Below are positions 16,969 through 23,483 of a stretch of DNA of 36,478 bases, one piece after another (positions within the stretch are counted from its first letter, which is position 1; each line of letters begins with the position of its first letter). The notes under the pieces are model-generated. The model was given only the letters and a program-made list of their open reading frames with translations, was not told the origin of the DNA and did no database searches. The stretch covers positions 1 through 36,478 of the IMG/VR virus record IMGVR_UViG_3300037516_000529. One strand, written 5' to 3'. Both the position numbers and the translations under genes were made by a program. The stretch is from a virus.

Positions 16969-17339
16969 TATACTTCCCCTACGAACTCCAGTTCCGTGAT
17001 GCCGGAATGCGAGGCGCAAGCCGGATCTTCCGGCTGACCGACCCGTTTTCCTACATCTCCAGCAGGGGAACCATCACAGTCCCGGCCGGCTTCGACACAG
17101 ACGGCGCGTCGATCCCTCGCGTGTTCTGGTCGATCCTCGATCCGTTCGGCCCCTACTTCAAGGCGGCGGTGATTCATGACTGGCTTTACAGCCCGCACAA
17201 CCGGCGATTCACCCGCGCCCAGGCCGACGACATTTTCAGGGAGGCGATGTATAACAACGGCCTCGACTGGCTTCGCCGGGAGGCAATCTATCGCGCCGTC
17301 CGGCTGGCTGGCTGGCGCAGCTACAAAGGCAAACCATGA
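16965..17339 (+). CDS. DUF1353 family protein
   Basis: The 124-residue product fits the DUF1353 family: TVPAGFDTDGASIPRVFWSI followed by KAAVIHDWLYS, then a helical end. Members often lie by phage lysis or tail genes. The conserved Asp, His and Asp residues (in GFDTDG and IHDWLY) might bind metal or act in catalysis, but no activity is known to me. The ATG at 16965 overlaps the preceding stop (ATGA); a TTG at 16953 would add four residues and is less likely. It ends in an ATGA overlap with the endolysin gene, forming a lysis cassette. Confidence 0.8.
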   Translation: MIYFPYELQFRDAGMRGASRIFRLTDPFSYISSRGTITVPAGFDTDGASIPRVFWSILDPFGPYFKAAVIHDWLYSPHNRRFTRAQADDIFREAMYNNGLDWLRREAIYRAVRLAGWRSYKGKP

Positions 17340-17896
17340 CGCGCGCACAGATCATCGAAATGCAGGACCGCATTGGCGCGGTGCCGGACGGCTTCTGGGG
17401 GCCGAAATCCATCGCTGCCGTCCAGCGCCACCTCCGGGCGCTCATGCCGAAGGATTCCAACTGGCCGAGCCAATCTCAGGCCGCGCTTCAGGGGTTCTAC
17501 GGCAGCCCCGGCGACGAGTCGAAACTGGTCCGATTCGACCTTCCGCGAGGCACTCTCTACGATGGCAAGGTGGTGCGCCACACCCGGGCGCACGAGCGGT
17601 GCTTTGAAAGTCTCTCCCGCGTCCTCCATGTTATCGCCAGCGGCCCGCACGCGGCGATCTTGAAGGGGTTCGCCGGGGTCTACAACAACCGGCCGATGCG
17701 CGGCGGGAGCCTCCCGAGCCTCCACGCCCGCGGCGCCGCCATCGATCTCGACCCGGGCACCAACCGGCTCTCGCAGTCCTGGCCGGTCTCCGCGACGATG
17801 CCGCTGGAGATCATGGAGGCGTTTGCCCGCGAGGGATGGCTCGCCGCCGGCGCGTTCTGGGGGCGCGATGCCATGCATTTTCAGGCTACCAAGTGA
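17336..17896 (+). CDS. Endolysin, M15-type peptidase with peptidoglycan-binding-like N terminus
   Basis: The 186-residue product should cleave peptidoglycan cross-links at lysis. The C-terminal M15/VanY-type domain has the zinc site in SLHARGAAIDLD (H130 and D137) and the third ligand in DAMHF (H181), with an acidic residue near E166 as the likely catalytic base. The first 36 residues (IIEMQDRIGAVPDGFWGPKSIAAVQ) look like a peptidoglycan-binding repeat. No signal peptide is visible, so export would depend on a holin. It is the last gene of the late operon; hairpin terminators follow. Confidence 0.88.
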   Translation: MTRAQIIEMQDRIGAVPDGFWGPKSIAAVQRHLRALMPKDSNWPSQSQAALQGFYGSPGDESKLVRFDLPRGTLYDGKVVRHTRAHERCFESLSRVLHVIASGPHAAILKGFAGVYNNRPMRGGSLPSLHARGAAIDLDPGTNRLSQSWPVSATMPLEIMEAFAREGWLAAGAFWGRDAMHFQATK

Positions 17897-17953
17897 CGGC
17901 TTGACAACCGGCTGCGGCGGGAGACCCTGTGGCCGGTATCTTGGTTGGTGCCC

Positions 17954-18005
17954 GCCCGCCCTCTACGCCGTCATGGGAAACCTAGCGATGAGGGCGGGCA
18001 CTTTT
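17954..18005 (+). terminator. Terminator after the late operon
   Basis: A perfect 10-bp stem GCCCGCCCTC / GAGGGCGGGC (17954-17963 with 17990-17999) encloses a 26-nt loop and is followed by ACTTTTT. It lies 57 nt after the endolysin stop. The long loop is unusual for an intrinsic terminator, but the T run directly after the stem supports the call. Confidence 0.7.
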
Positions 18006-18032
18006 TCCAGGGTAATTCGTGCGTGTCATCAT

Positions 18033-18064
18033 CCCCGCCTCGCAAGGGGCGGGGATTTTATTTT
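18033..18064 (+). terminator. Second terminator, abutting early promoter P1
   Basis: A 7-bp stem CCCCGCC / GGCGGGG (18033-18039 with 18048-18054) with an 8-nt loop is followed by ATTTTATTTT. It shields the early promoter at 18086 from late read-through. The region 17897-18163 otherwise holds no gene I can support. Confidence 0.7.
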
Positions 18065-18085
18065 GGGGGTGGTGGATTTATTTTG

Positions 18086-18113
18086 TTGCACTTCGCCGGG
18101 GGCGGGGTAGGTT
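18086..18113 (+). promoter_or_regulatory. Early promoter P1 (TTGCAC-N16-TAGGTT)
   Basis: TTGCAC at 18086-18091 and TAGGTT at 18108-18113 are exactly 16 bp apart. The same two boxes at the same spacing occur at 21678, 25520 and 32941, each just before a gene. P1 would start the first early unit with a leader of about 40 nt to the gene at 18164. No inverted repeat spans its -35 box. Confidence 0.8.
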
Positions 18114-18163
18114 CCTCCCATCGAAGCGAGCAACGCGACGACAACCACCAACCAACCAAGATC

Positions 18164-18364
18164 ATGAACCGCATCGACCACATCACCTTGACCATGGATT
18201 TCACCCGCGCCTGCGGACCAGTCACCGAAGCGCAGATCGCAGCCGAGCTTCGCCGCCAGCACAACGCTGAAACCGCCGAACGCGACGCCCGCAACGCCAT
18301 CACTCACGGCGAGCAGCACGGATGGCTTGAGCGTTACGACGAAGAGAGCTTCTGCCTCGCCTGA
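18164..18364 (+). CDS. Small early hypothetical protein
   Basis: This is the first gene behind promoter P1, 66 residues. It begins after a CA-rich leader (ACCACCAACCAACCAAG) without a Shine-Dalgarno sequence. The product is charged and helical in the middle (EAQIAAELRRQHNAETAERDARNAI) and ends in a Trp/Tyr-rich tail. The layout, with a helix pair then GEQHGWLERYDEESF, could be a winged-helix-like small DNA-binding protein, since a G-W-L step often marks such folds. That is only a suggestion; I know no family. Being first in an early unit fits a regulator or host-takeover protein. Confidence 0.65.
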   Translation: MNRIDHITLTMDFTRACGPVTEAQIAAELRRQHNAETAERDARNAITHGEQHGWLERYDEESFCLA

Positions 18365-18374
18365 CCAACCCATT

Positions 18375-18397
18375 GCGCCGGGTTCGATCCCCGGCGC
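18375..18397 (+). other. Hairpin with tRNA T-arm-like loop
   Basis: A perfect 8-bp stem GCGCCGGG / CCCGGCGC (18375-18382 with 18390-18397) closes a 7-nt loop TTCGATC, which is exactly the loop of a tRNA T arm. The rest of a tRNA (D arm, anticodon arm, acceptor) is not present. It sits between the stop at 18364 and the CA-rich leader of the next gene. Two further intergenic hairpins, at 23347 and 23894, have similar loops. Confidence 0.7.
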
Positions 18398-18412
18398 TCT
18401 ACCTCACCAACC

Positions 18413-19210
18413 ATGAATGCACCCACCATCAGGCACGATCTGACCAACGCCGAGTATCACGCCTCGCCCGCCATCTCAAAGTCCGGGCTGGATCTGATCC
18501 ACCGCGCTCCAGCGCTCTACCGCTGGCGGCGAAACAACCCGCAGGATCAGACGCCCGCAATGCGGCTGGGCACGCTGACCCATGCCGTCGTGCTGGAGCC
18601 TGACCTGTTTGAGCGGGAGACTGCCGTCCGGCCCGAGGGGATCGACCGCCGCACCAGCGTTGGGAGGGCCGACTGGGCCGCGTTCGAGCTGGAGGCCGAA
18701 GGCCGCGAGATCATCTCTGACGAAGAATGGACTAAACTCGCTGCGATCCGCGACGCGGTGCGGGCTCACCCAGCTGCCGCAAAAGCGCTCGCAGGCTCGC
18801 CGATCATTGAGCAGTCGATATTCTGGGACGCGGACGGCATCGCATGCAGGTGCCGGCCGGATGCCGTAACCGAGAAGGGCGTCATAGTCGATCTCAAGAC
18901 GACCCGCGACGCTTCGCCGGATGGATTCGCCAAAAGCATCGCGAAATATCGATACCACGTGCAGGCCGCATTCTACTCCGACGGCTACAAGGCCGCGTTC
19001 GGCGAGGCGCCGCGGGGATTCGTGTTCATTGCGGTGGAGACCGAGCCGCCCTACCTCGTCGCCGTCTATGTTGCCAGCGAGGCGATGACCAACCGCGGCC
19101 GGTTCGATTACCGCGTTGACCTCGACACCTTCCGGGAATGCCTTGCCGCCGACACGTGGCCGGGCTACTCAAACAGTCCGCTCACGCTGGATCTTCCAAA
19201 GTGGGCATAA
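18413..19210 (+). CDS. RecE-like exonuclease (PD-(D/E)XK)
   Basis: The 265-residue product is probably a 5'-3' double-strand DNA exonuclease that makes single-strand tails for the annealing protein encoded next. The PD-(D/E)XK core is visible: GTLTHAVVLEP near residue 53, RPDAV with D150, VDLKTT with D160 and K162, and QAAFY (184-188), the usual QxxxY motif. The N terminus (DLTNAEYHASPAISKSGLD) is typical of this phage nuclease group. The start lies behind a CACCAACC leader. The following gene is a RecT-like protein, making a RecE/RecT-type recombination pair. Confidence 0.88.
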   Translation: MNAPTIRHDLTNAEYHASPAISKSGLDLIHRAPALYRWRRNNPQDQTPAMRLGTLTHAVVLEPDLFERETAVRPEGIDRRTSVGRADWAAFELEAEGREIISDEEWTKLAAIRDAVRAHPAAAKALAGSPIIEQSIFWDADGIACRCRPDAVTEKGVIVDLKTTRDASPDGFAKSIAKYRYHVQAAFYSDGYKAAFGEAPRGFVFIAVETEPPYLVAVYVASEAMTNRGRFDYRVDLDTFRECLAADTWPGYSNSPLTLDLPKWA

Positions 19211-19232
19211 CTCAACCCCAACCACAGACAAC

Positions 19233-19970
19233 ATGACAACTGACATGACGACCACCACTCAGAGCATCACCGCTTTTAGCAACGCCGCATCCTTCGAGTC
19301 CGCCCAGCGCATGGCGCTTGCGCTCGTCTCAAGCAACATCGTCCCGGAGCAATACCGCGGCAAAGACAACATTGGCAACGCCATCGTCGCGCTGGAGATG
19401 GCGCAGCGGATCGGGGCAAGCCCGCTCGCGGTGATGCAAAATTTGAACATAATCCACGGCCGGCCAAGCTGGTCCTCCACGTTTATCATCGCCGCCCTCA
19501 ACAGCTGCGGCCGGTTCGCCCCAATCCGATTCGAGGTCACCGGCGAAGGCGACGACCGGAGCTGCATCGCCTGGACGACTGACAAGACTGGCGAGAGGCT
19601 GGAAGGCCCGCCGGCGTCCATCGCGATGGCCAAGGCGGAAGGCTGGTACGCGAAGAACGGATCCAAGTGGAAAACGATGCCGGAGTTGATGCTCCGCTAT
19701 CGCGCCGCCGCGTTCTTCGGCCGGCTCTACGCGCCCGACGTGCTCAACGGGATGCACGCGACGGAGGAGGTCGAAGACATCGGCGACCGCCCGCGGAACG
19801 TGACTGCCCGCGCGGAGTCGCCGATCCTCGACGACGCGCCGGCCCCGGCTGCGGCACTGGCTGCCGAGGTGGAGGTGCTGCCGCCGGCAAAGAAGGCGAA
19901 GGCGGTGAAGGCTGAGCCGGTTCATGGCGGCAGCTTCGCCGCCGCCGACGACGGCGATATCTTCGGCTGA
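19233..19970 (+). CDS. RecT-like single-strand annealing protein
   Basis: The 245-residue product would anneal complementary single strands, working with the exonuclease upstream. The pattern fits the RecT group: ALVSSNIVPEQYRG, then IVALEMAQRIGASPLAVMQN, HGRPSWSSTFIIAALN, and an aromatic/basic stretch TMPELMLRYRAAAFFGRLYAPDV. The last 60 residues are Ala/Pro/Lys-rich and likely disordered. The ATG at 19233 follows a CA-rich leader (ACCACAGACAAC); a second ATG at 19245 is an alternative. Such pairs serve phage recombination and concatemer formation. Confidence 0.85.
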   Translation: MTTDMTTTTQSITAFSNAASFESAQRMALALVSSNIVPEQYRGKDNIGNAIVALEMAQRIGASPLAVMQNLNIIHGRPSWSSTFIIAALNSCGRFAPIRFEVTGEGDDRSCIAWTTDKTGERLEGPPASIAMAKAEGWYAKNGSKWKTMPELMLRYRAAAFFGRLYAPDVLNGMHATEEVEDIGDRPRNVTARAESPILDDAPAPAAALAAEVEVLPPAKKAKAVKAEPVHGGSFAAADDGDIFG

Positions 19971-19975
19971 TGCAA

Positions 19976-20007
19976 AACGGGGGCTGCGCATCCGATTAAC
20001 GCAAAAC
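19976..20007 (+). repeat. Intergenic repeat, degenerate third copy
   Basis: AACGGGGGCTGCGCATCC at 19976-19993 matches the conserved core AACGGGGGCCGCGCATCC of the elements at 21923 and 25782 at 17 of 18 positions. The right half is diverged (AACGCAAAAC in place of CACGCGGACAAC). It lies right after the RecT stop and before the PAPS-reductase-like gene. Confidence 0.65.
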
Positions 20008-20042
20008 GCCGGTGTCATAACACATGCTGACTAGGAAACTTT

Positions 20043-20927
20043 ATGACCATTGAAAACGATCTCATACTCCAAAATCCCGCCGAAGAAAGTGATGGCATGT
20101 TGCCGCCGACCTCTTGCTTTCTGCCGTCATCTTCCGGCATCTCCTCTCTTCTTGCAGTGGCTTTCGGTGGCGGGACGAACTCGACTGCTATGCTTTGCGG
20201 GTTTCGGGAGCGGGGTATTAAGCCCGATTTGATTACGTTTGCCGACACTGGCGGCGAATCTCCACATACCTATGAGCATGTGTTGGAGATGGACCTGCAA
20301 TGCCGCGTCTGGTGGGGGATTGGGATTGAGACGGTGCGCCAGCTATTTGAAGGCGAGTTTGAAGGACTGGAAAGCGAATGTATACGCGGGAAGAAGCTGC
20401 CGTCTCTTGCCTACGGGTCGAAGGCTTGCAGCATGAAATACAAGATTCAGCCGCAGACCGTCGCGCTCAAGCAATGGATGGATGCGATGGACGCGAGGGA
20501 GGTGACGCGGGCAATTGGGTATGATGCGGGCGAGAGTCACCGCGCCGTTGACATCACGGGAGAAGACTTAAAATCCGGCAGAACCGCCCACAACTGGTTT
20601 CCGCTCATCGAATGGAACTGGCGTCGAGTCGATTGCATCGCGGCAATCAAGCGCCACGGGCTCACGCAACCCGGCAAGTCGTCGTGCTTCTTCTGTCCCG
20701 CCATGAAGCGAGGCGAGATCCTGCGACTCAAAGACGAGCAGCCCGAGCTTTTCGCAAGAGCGGTCGCCATGGAGTCTAATGCCATCACAACGCGGAATAT
20801 GGGACTCACGGGCCGCTCGCTGCGATGGGCTGACATTGGAGCGCAGGACGACAGGCAGGCGCGGCTATGGGACTTCCTCGACGAAAAGGACGAATCTGAA
20901 ACCCCTTGCGGATGCTACGACGGATGA
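20043..20927 (+). CDS. PAPS-reductase-like PP-loop ATPase
   Basis: The 294-residue product belongs to the phosphoadenosine-phosphosulfate reductase-like (adenine nucleotide alpha hydrolase) group. A modified PP-loop is seen in AVAFGGGTNSTAMLCGF (residues about 38-54). Conserved cysteines lie in SKACSMKYKI and SSCFFCPAMKRGEI, with a final CGCYDG, which could hold an Fe-S cluster as in DndC-like proteins. The usual SGGxDS loop is FGGGTNS here. Phage members have no settled role; DNA or tRNA thio-modification, sulfur metabolism, or a defence or counter-defence function are possible. Codon use is less GC-rich than the neighbours and there is no CA-rich leader, so it looks acquired. Two palindromes follow it. 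Confidence 0.78.
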   Translation: MTIENDLILQNPAEESDGMLPPTSCFLPSSSGISSLLAVAFGGGTNSTAMLCGFRERGIKPDLITFADTGGESPHTYEHVLEMDLQCRVWWGIGIETVRQLFEGEFEGLESECIRGKKLPSLAYGSKACSMKYKIQPQTVALKQWMDAMDAREVTRAIGYDAGESHRAVDITGEDLKSGRTAHNWFPLIEWNWRRVDCIAAIKRHGLTQPGKSSCFFCPAMKRGEILRLKDEQPELFARAVAMESNAITTRNMGLTGRSLRWADIGAQDDRQARLWDFLDEKDESETPCGCYDG

Positions 20928-20931
20928 CCTA

Positions 20932-20949
20932 TTTCGTGACGCCACGAAA
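20932..20949. promoter_or_regulatory. Palindromic operator-like site 1
   Basis: TTTCGTGACGCCACGAAA has perfect 7-bp arms (TTTCGTG / CACGAAA) around a 4-bp centre. It begins 4 nt after the stop of the PAPS-reductase-like gene and a near-copy follows 34 bp later. No T run follows, so an operator is more likely than a terminator. Confidence 0.6.
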
Positions 20950-20965
20950 ATGGTCAGCGCATCAA

Positions 20966-20983
20966 TTTTGTGACGCCACGAAA
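20966..20983. promoter_or_regulatory. Palindromic operator-like site 2
   Basis: TTTTGTGACGCCACGAAA differs from site 1 at one base; with flanking bases the arms extend to 9 bp (AATTTTGTG / CACGAAATT) with a single mismatch. The start-to-start distance from site 1 is 34 bp, close to three helical turns, which suits cooperative binding by a dimeric repressor. It lies 77 bp before the gene at 21060. Confidence 0.6.
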
Positions 20984-21059
20984 TTCATAATTGGGAAACA
21001 GGACGCATAAACGACGACGACCACGACAGCCACGACGAACAAACATACGACGATAGACC

Positions 21060-21350
21060 ATGAGCGAAACACCCAGAACAGACTCAGAAGTAACAAGCCT
21101 TTACGCTAAAAAGTCACCCGACATTGTATCATTTCTTCATATGGCGAAGATCGCCCGCCAGCTAGAGCGCGAGCTAGACTTCAGCGAAAAGCACGGGCGG
21201 CAAATATGGAGCAACAACGAACGACTTCAGGCCGAACTTGCAGCCGAGCGCGATCTTGCTGACAGGCTCGCAGAAACGCTCGGCGGGCTCGACTGGCTTG
21301 CAACGAGTGGGCCCCAAGCACTGGCCGCGTGGAAGGAGGCCCGCAAGTGA
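21060..21350 (+). CDS. Hypothetical protein, TPRTD/ARQLERE family
   Basis: The 96-residue product has an N-terminal ETPRTDSEV and an IARQLERELDFSE motif, the same layout as the gene at 272, then a helix rich in Glu, Leu and Ala and a C-terminal ERDLADRLAETLGG...ALAAWKEARK. That last motif is repeated in the next gene (ERALADRLAHAIEA...ALAAWTEAR), so the two are partial tandem paralogs. It follows an unusual leader rich in ACGAC units (21009-21059) after two palindromes. Function is unknown. Confidence 0.7.
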   Translation: MSETPRTDSEVTSLYAKKSPDIVSFLHMAKIARQLERELDFSEKHGRQIWSNNERLQAELAAERDLADRLAETLGGLDWLATSGPQALAAWKEARK

Positions 21351-21562
21351 ACATCACCGAACTCCGCGCCTACGTGGCGAGCAACGAATACGGGGCCGAG
21401 TTAGCGCTTCAGCACGCCATGCGGCTACTGGATGGAATGGAGCAAGAGCGGGCGCTGGCGGATAGGTTAGCGCACGCTATTGAAGCGCATGAGCGGAGAT
21501 ACGGCCATACTCCAGCACGCCAAAGGTATGCCCTAGCCGCATGGACGGAGGCGCGGCCATGA
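21347..21562 (+). CDS. Hypothetical protein, partial paralog of upstream gene (GTG start)
   Basis: The 71-residue product starts with GTG at 21347, which overlaps the preceding stop (GTGA). A Shine-Dalgarno GGAGG at 21335-21339 with a 7-nt gap supports this start. It shares ERALADRLA and YALAAWTEAR with the end of the upstream gene. The middle (HAIEAHERRYGHTPARQR) is charged and helical. Function is unknown. A 47-codon ORF overlaps its stop (ATGA at 21559) but runs through a terminator and a promoter, so I do not count it. Confidence 0.65.
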   Translation: MNITELRAYVASNEYGAELALQHAMRLLDGMEQERALADRLAHAIEAHERRYGHTPARQRYALAAWTEARP

Positions 21563-21634
21563 AACGCCGCGAAGACCCCACCAGAGACCCGGCTAGCGAA
21601 GCGCGGGATGACTGGGCGGGTGAAGCGGACCCGC

Positions 21635-21673
21635 CCCGCCCCGGTGAGTTTATTTTGCCGGGGCGGGTTTTTT
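21635..21673 (+). terminator. Intrinsic terminator abutting early promoter P2
   Basis: A perfect 10-bp stem CCCGCCCCGG / CCGGGGCGGG (21635-21644 with 21658-21667) is followed directly by six T. The -35 box of promoter P2 begins only 4 nt after the T run. Confidence 0.9.
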
Positions 21674-21677
21674 CTTG

Positions 21678-21705
21678 TTGCACTCCGGGCCGCATCGGGT
21701 AGGGT
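21678..21705 (+). promoter_or_regulatory. Early promoter P2 (TTGCAC-N16-TAGGGT)
   Basis: TTGCAC at 21678-21683 and TAGGGT at 21700-21705 are 16 bp apart. The bases that follow include CACGTCAACC, close to the CGCCGTCAACC after P3 and P4. The leader to the gene at 21729 would be only about 17 nt. Confidence 0.8.
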
Positions 21706-21728
21706 TCGCACGTCAACCAGCACCAACC

Positions 21729-21917
21729 ATGAAAGCTGACCTTCAAGACTCCATCGCCCGCCATTTTACCGCCAAGCTCGGAGTCACATCCGTTCAACTT
21801 GAGTTCCGCGAAGAAGATTTTGGCTTCGACAATTCGCTCACCGTCCGCGTCAACGGTACGCCTTTCGATGTGTTCTATACCGCCGCCAACGAAATCACCC
21901 TTTCCTGCCCAGCCTAA
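21729..21917 (+). CDS. Small early hypothetical protein behind P2
   Basis: This 62-residue protein is the first gene behind promoter P2 and starts after CACCAACC. The pattern is a short helix (LQDSIARHFTAKLG) then two or three strands (SVQLEFREEDFGF, LTVRVNGTPFDVFY), a compact alpha-beta layout. It has no cysteine pair or membrane segment. I do not recognise a family. As the first product of an early unit it may act in regulation or host takeover. Confidence 0.65.
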   Translation: MKADLQDSIARHFTAKLGVTSVQLEFREEDFGFDNSLTVRVNGTPFDVFYTAANEITLSCPA

Positions 21918-21922
21918 TCCCC

Positions 21923-21955
21923 CAACGGGGGCCGCGCATCCTACACGCGGACAAC
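21923..21955 (+). repeat. Intergenic hairpin repeat, copy A
   Basis: A 33-bp element with core AACGGGGGCCGCGCATCC and a 5-bp stem CCGCG / CGCGG (21932-21936 with 21946-21950) is repeated with one mismatch at 25782-25814. In this copy CCCCC-AAC-GGGGG (21919-21931) gives an extra hairpin. It follows the stop at 21917 and precedes a CA-rich leader. Confidence 0.75.
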
Positions 21956-21975
21956 AAACCAAACCGACACCAACC

Positions 21976-22200
21976 ATGAATCCAGAACTCAAAGAACTGA
22001 TCGCCGCCTTTGACGCCGGCGTCGCCCGCATCTGCCAAATAATCGACCGGGCCGAGGCCCGCTTCGCATCGATGGAAGCCGCCGCAGCGCAGCCGGCTGA
22101 CCCGCTAGCCGGCCACCCCGAGTTGCCGCTGGCTGCCGCAGACGAATCGGAAATCCGCTGGGCACCGGTCGATGCCGATGGCCTGCATCCGATCCAATAA
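21976..22200 (+). CDS. Small hypothetical protein
   Basis: This encodes 74 residues behind a CACCAACC leader. The first 40 residues are helical (ELKELIAAFDAGVARICQIIDRAEARFAS), the rest is Ala/Pro/Asp/Glu-rich and probably flexible. It has one cysteine and no membrane segment. Net charge is acidic. I do not recognise a family. It lies in the same unit as the coiled-coil protein that follows. Confidence 0.6.
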   Translation: MNPELKELIAAFDAGVARICQIIDRAEARFASMEAAAAQPADPLAGHPELPLAAADESEIRWAPVDADGLHPIQ

Positions 22201-22221
22201 TCCCACCAACCAGATACAACC

Positions 22222-23103
22222 ATGAGCACCACCGCACTCGCCATCATTGGAGATGGCTACCAAATCCAGATCACGCCCGAAGCTGAAAAGCAGAAAGCGA
22301 CCATCATCAACGCCGCTCGCGCCGTCGTAGCGGTCACGGACGCCGACAGTTGCGACATCGCGCAGTCCCGGCTCCGCAGCCTCGCCAGCGTCCGCACTGC
22401 GGTCGAGAGCAGCCGCAAACTCGTCAAGGCCCCGGTCATCGATTTGGGCAAACGCATCGACGGGATCGCCGCCGACTTTGTCGCCGAGGTGATCCAAGAA
22501 GAGTCCCGCCTGTCCGGGCTCGTTACCGAATATGCCCGAGAGCAGCAGCGGATCAAGCGCGAGGCCGAACTCGCCGCCGAGCATGAGCGCCAGCGGGTCG
22601 AGAGGGAGCGCCACGAAACTGAGATGGCAGCGCAGCGCGAGGCCGCGCGGATCGAGCGCGAGCGGCAGGCCGCGGAACGGGCCGCGCATGAAGCCGAGAT
22701 CGCCCACCTGAAGGCCGAGGCCGCGCAGTCGGAGGATGGTCAACGAGCGGCCCGCGAGGCACAGGAACGGGCGCTGGCAGCCCAGCGCGAGGCAGAGGCA
22801 CGGGCCGACGCTTCCCGCCGCCAGGCTGAGGCCGACGCGGCCGCAGCACGTGAACGGGAGGAGGCTGCCCGGATCGCCGCCGCGGAGGCCGTCGCAGCAT
22901 CGGCGCCTGCCGGCGTCCGGGAAGAAATCGATTTCGATGTCGTGGACATCCTCGCGTTCGTCGCGAAATTCCCGCAGTTGTGCCGGATCGAGCCGAGGCG
23001 GGCCGACGTGCTGGCCGCGCTGAAAAAATCATTCGCCCGCAACGGGAAGCTGCCGGAAGTGGCGGGCCTCCGCGTGTTTCAAAACCTGAAGATCAAACGA
23101 TAA
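22222..23103 (+). CDS. Coiled-coil protein, function unknown (DUF1351-like layout)
   Basis: The 293-residue product has three parts. Residues about 1-105 are a helical domain with KLVKAPVIDLGKRIDGIAADFVAEV, which resembles the layout of DUF1351-type phage proteins. Residues about 107-230 are a long Glu/Arg/Ala coiled coil. The last 60 residues have a conserved-looking small domain (DVVDILAFVAKFPQLCRIEPR, then LPEVAGLRVFQNL). Phage proteins of this kind are often found beside RecT-type recombinases, which fits here, but no function is proven. It starts behind CAGATACAACC. Confidence 0.6.
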   Translation: MSTTALAIIGDGYQIQITPEAEKQKATIINAARAVVAVTDADSCDIAQSRLRSLASVRTAVESSRKLVKAPVIDLGKRIDGIAADFVAEVIQEESRLSGLVTEYAREQQRIKREAELAAEHERQRVERERHETEMAAQREAARIERERQAAERAAHEAEIAHLKAEAAQSEDGQRAAREAQERALAAQREAEARADASRRQAEADAAAAREREEAARIAAAEAVAASAPAGVREEIDFDVVDILAFVAKFPQLCRIEPRRADVLAALKKSFARNGKLPEVAGLRVFQNLKIKR

Positions 23104-23105
23104 TC

Positions 23106-23333
23106 ATGACAACACCACAAGACGACGGAGGGCCGGCATTTGCCGCTGGATACCACCCAGAAGGCAACAGCGCAGATCATCCCGGCATGTCCCTCCGCGA
23201 CTATTTCGCGGCTACGGCGATGACTGCTATTCCTCATTGCGGAGATGGGCCTGAACTTGATTCCGGCGATTTTGCCAGGGCTTGCTACGAGTGGGCCGAC
23301 GCTATGCTCGACGCAAGAAAAGCCAAGCGATAA
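23106..23333 (+). CDS. Small phage protein, GMSLRDYFAA family
   Basis: The 75-residue product carries DDGGPAFAAGY, GMSLRDYFAATAM and a final ACYEWADAMLDARKA. This motif set is widespread among small phage proteins whose function I do not know. It starts 2 nt after the coiled-coil gene stop and so is probably translated by coupling. Its stop is followed by a hairpin with a T-loop-like loop. Confidence 0.75.
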   Translation: MTTPQDDGGPAFAAGYHPEGNSADHPGMSLRDYFAATAMTAIPHCGDGPELDSGDFARACYEWADAMLDARKAKR

Positions 23334-23346
23334 CCGCCAACCCTCG

Positions 23347-23367
23347 CGGGAGGTCCAATCCCTCCCG
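23347..23367 (+). other. Hairpin with T-loop-like loop, copy 2
   Basis: A perfect 7-bp stem CGGGAGG / CCTCCCG (23347-23353 with 23361-23367) closes a 7-nt loop TCCAATC. The surrounding string is nearly identical to that at 23887-23915. There is no T run after it. From here to 23483 I see no gene; an upstream in-frame ATG at 23382 would lengthen the next gene but is less likely. Confidence 0.65.
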
Positions 23368-23483
23368 GTGGAACGTCCCTGATGTGGAGCGGCGCAAGGG
23401 ATGACCTAAGCACTACTGAGCCCATCGCCGTCTCCACCATCTTCTTGTTCCACCTTGCCCGAATCACCACCGAAAACCGAACC

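Noticed and set aside
17897-18163. Attachment site or integrase remnant between late and early regions
   Set aside because: Only terminators, a promoter and a leader are seen; there is no integrase gene anywhere in the closed genome that I can recognise.
18306-18410. Possible tRNA gene around the T-arm-like hairpin
   Set aside because: Only the T arm is canonical. No D arm, anticodon arm, acceptor pairing or CCA end can be drawn, and the 5' part overlaps a coding region.
21559-21702. 47-codon ORF after the GTG-start gene (ATGA overlap)
   Set aside because: It reads through a perfect terminator and into the -10 box of P2, so the frame is most likely chance.
23382-23483. In-frame 34-codon extension of the gene at 23484
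   Set aside because: The added residues lie in a spacer after a hairpin, whereas 23484 has the usual leader ending AACC.
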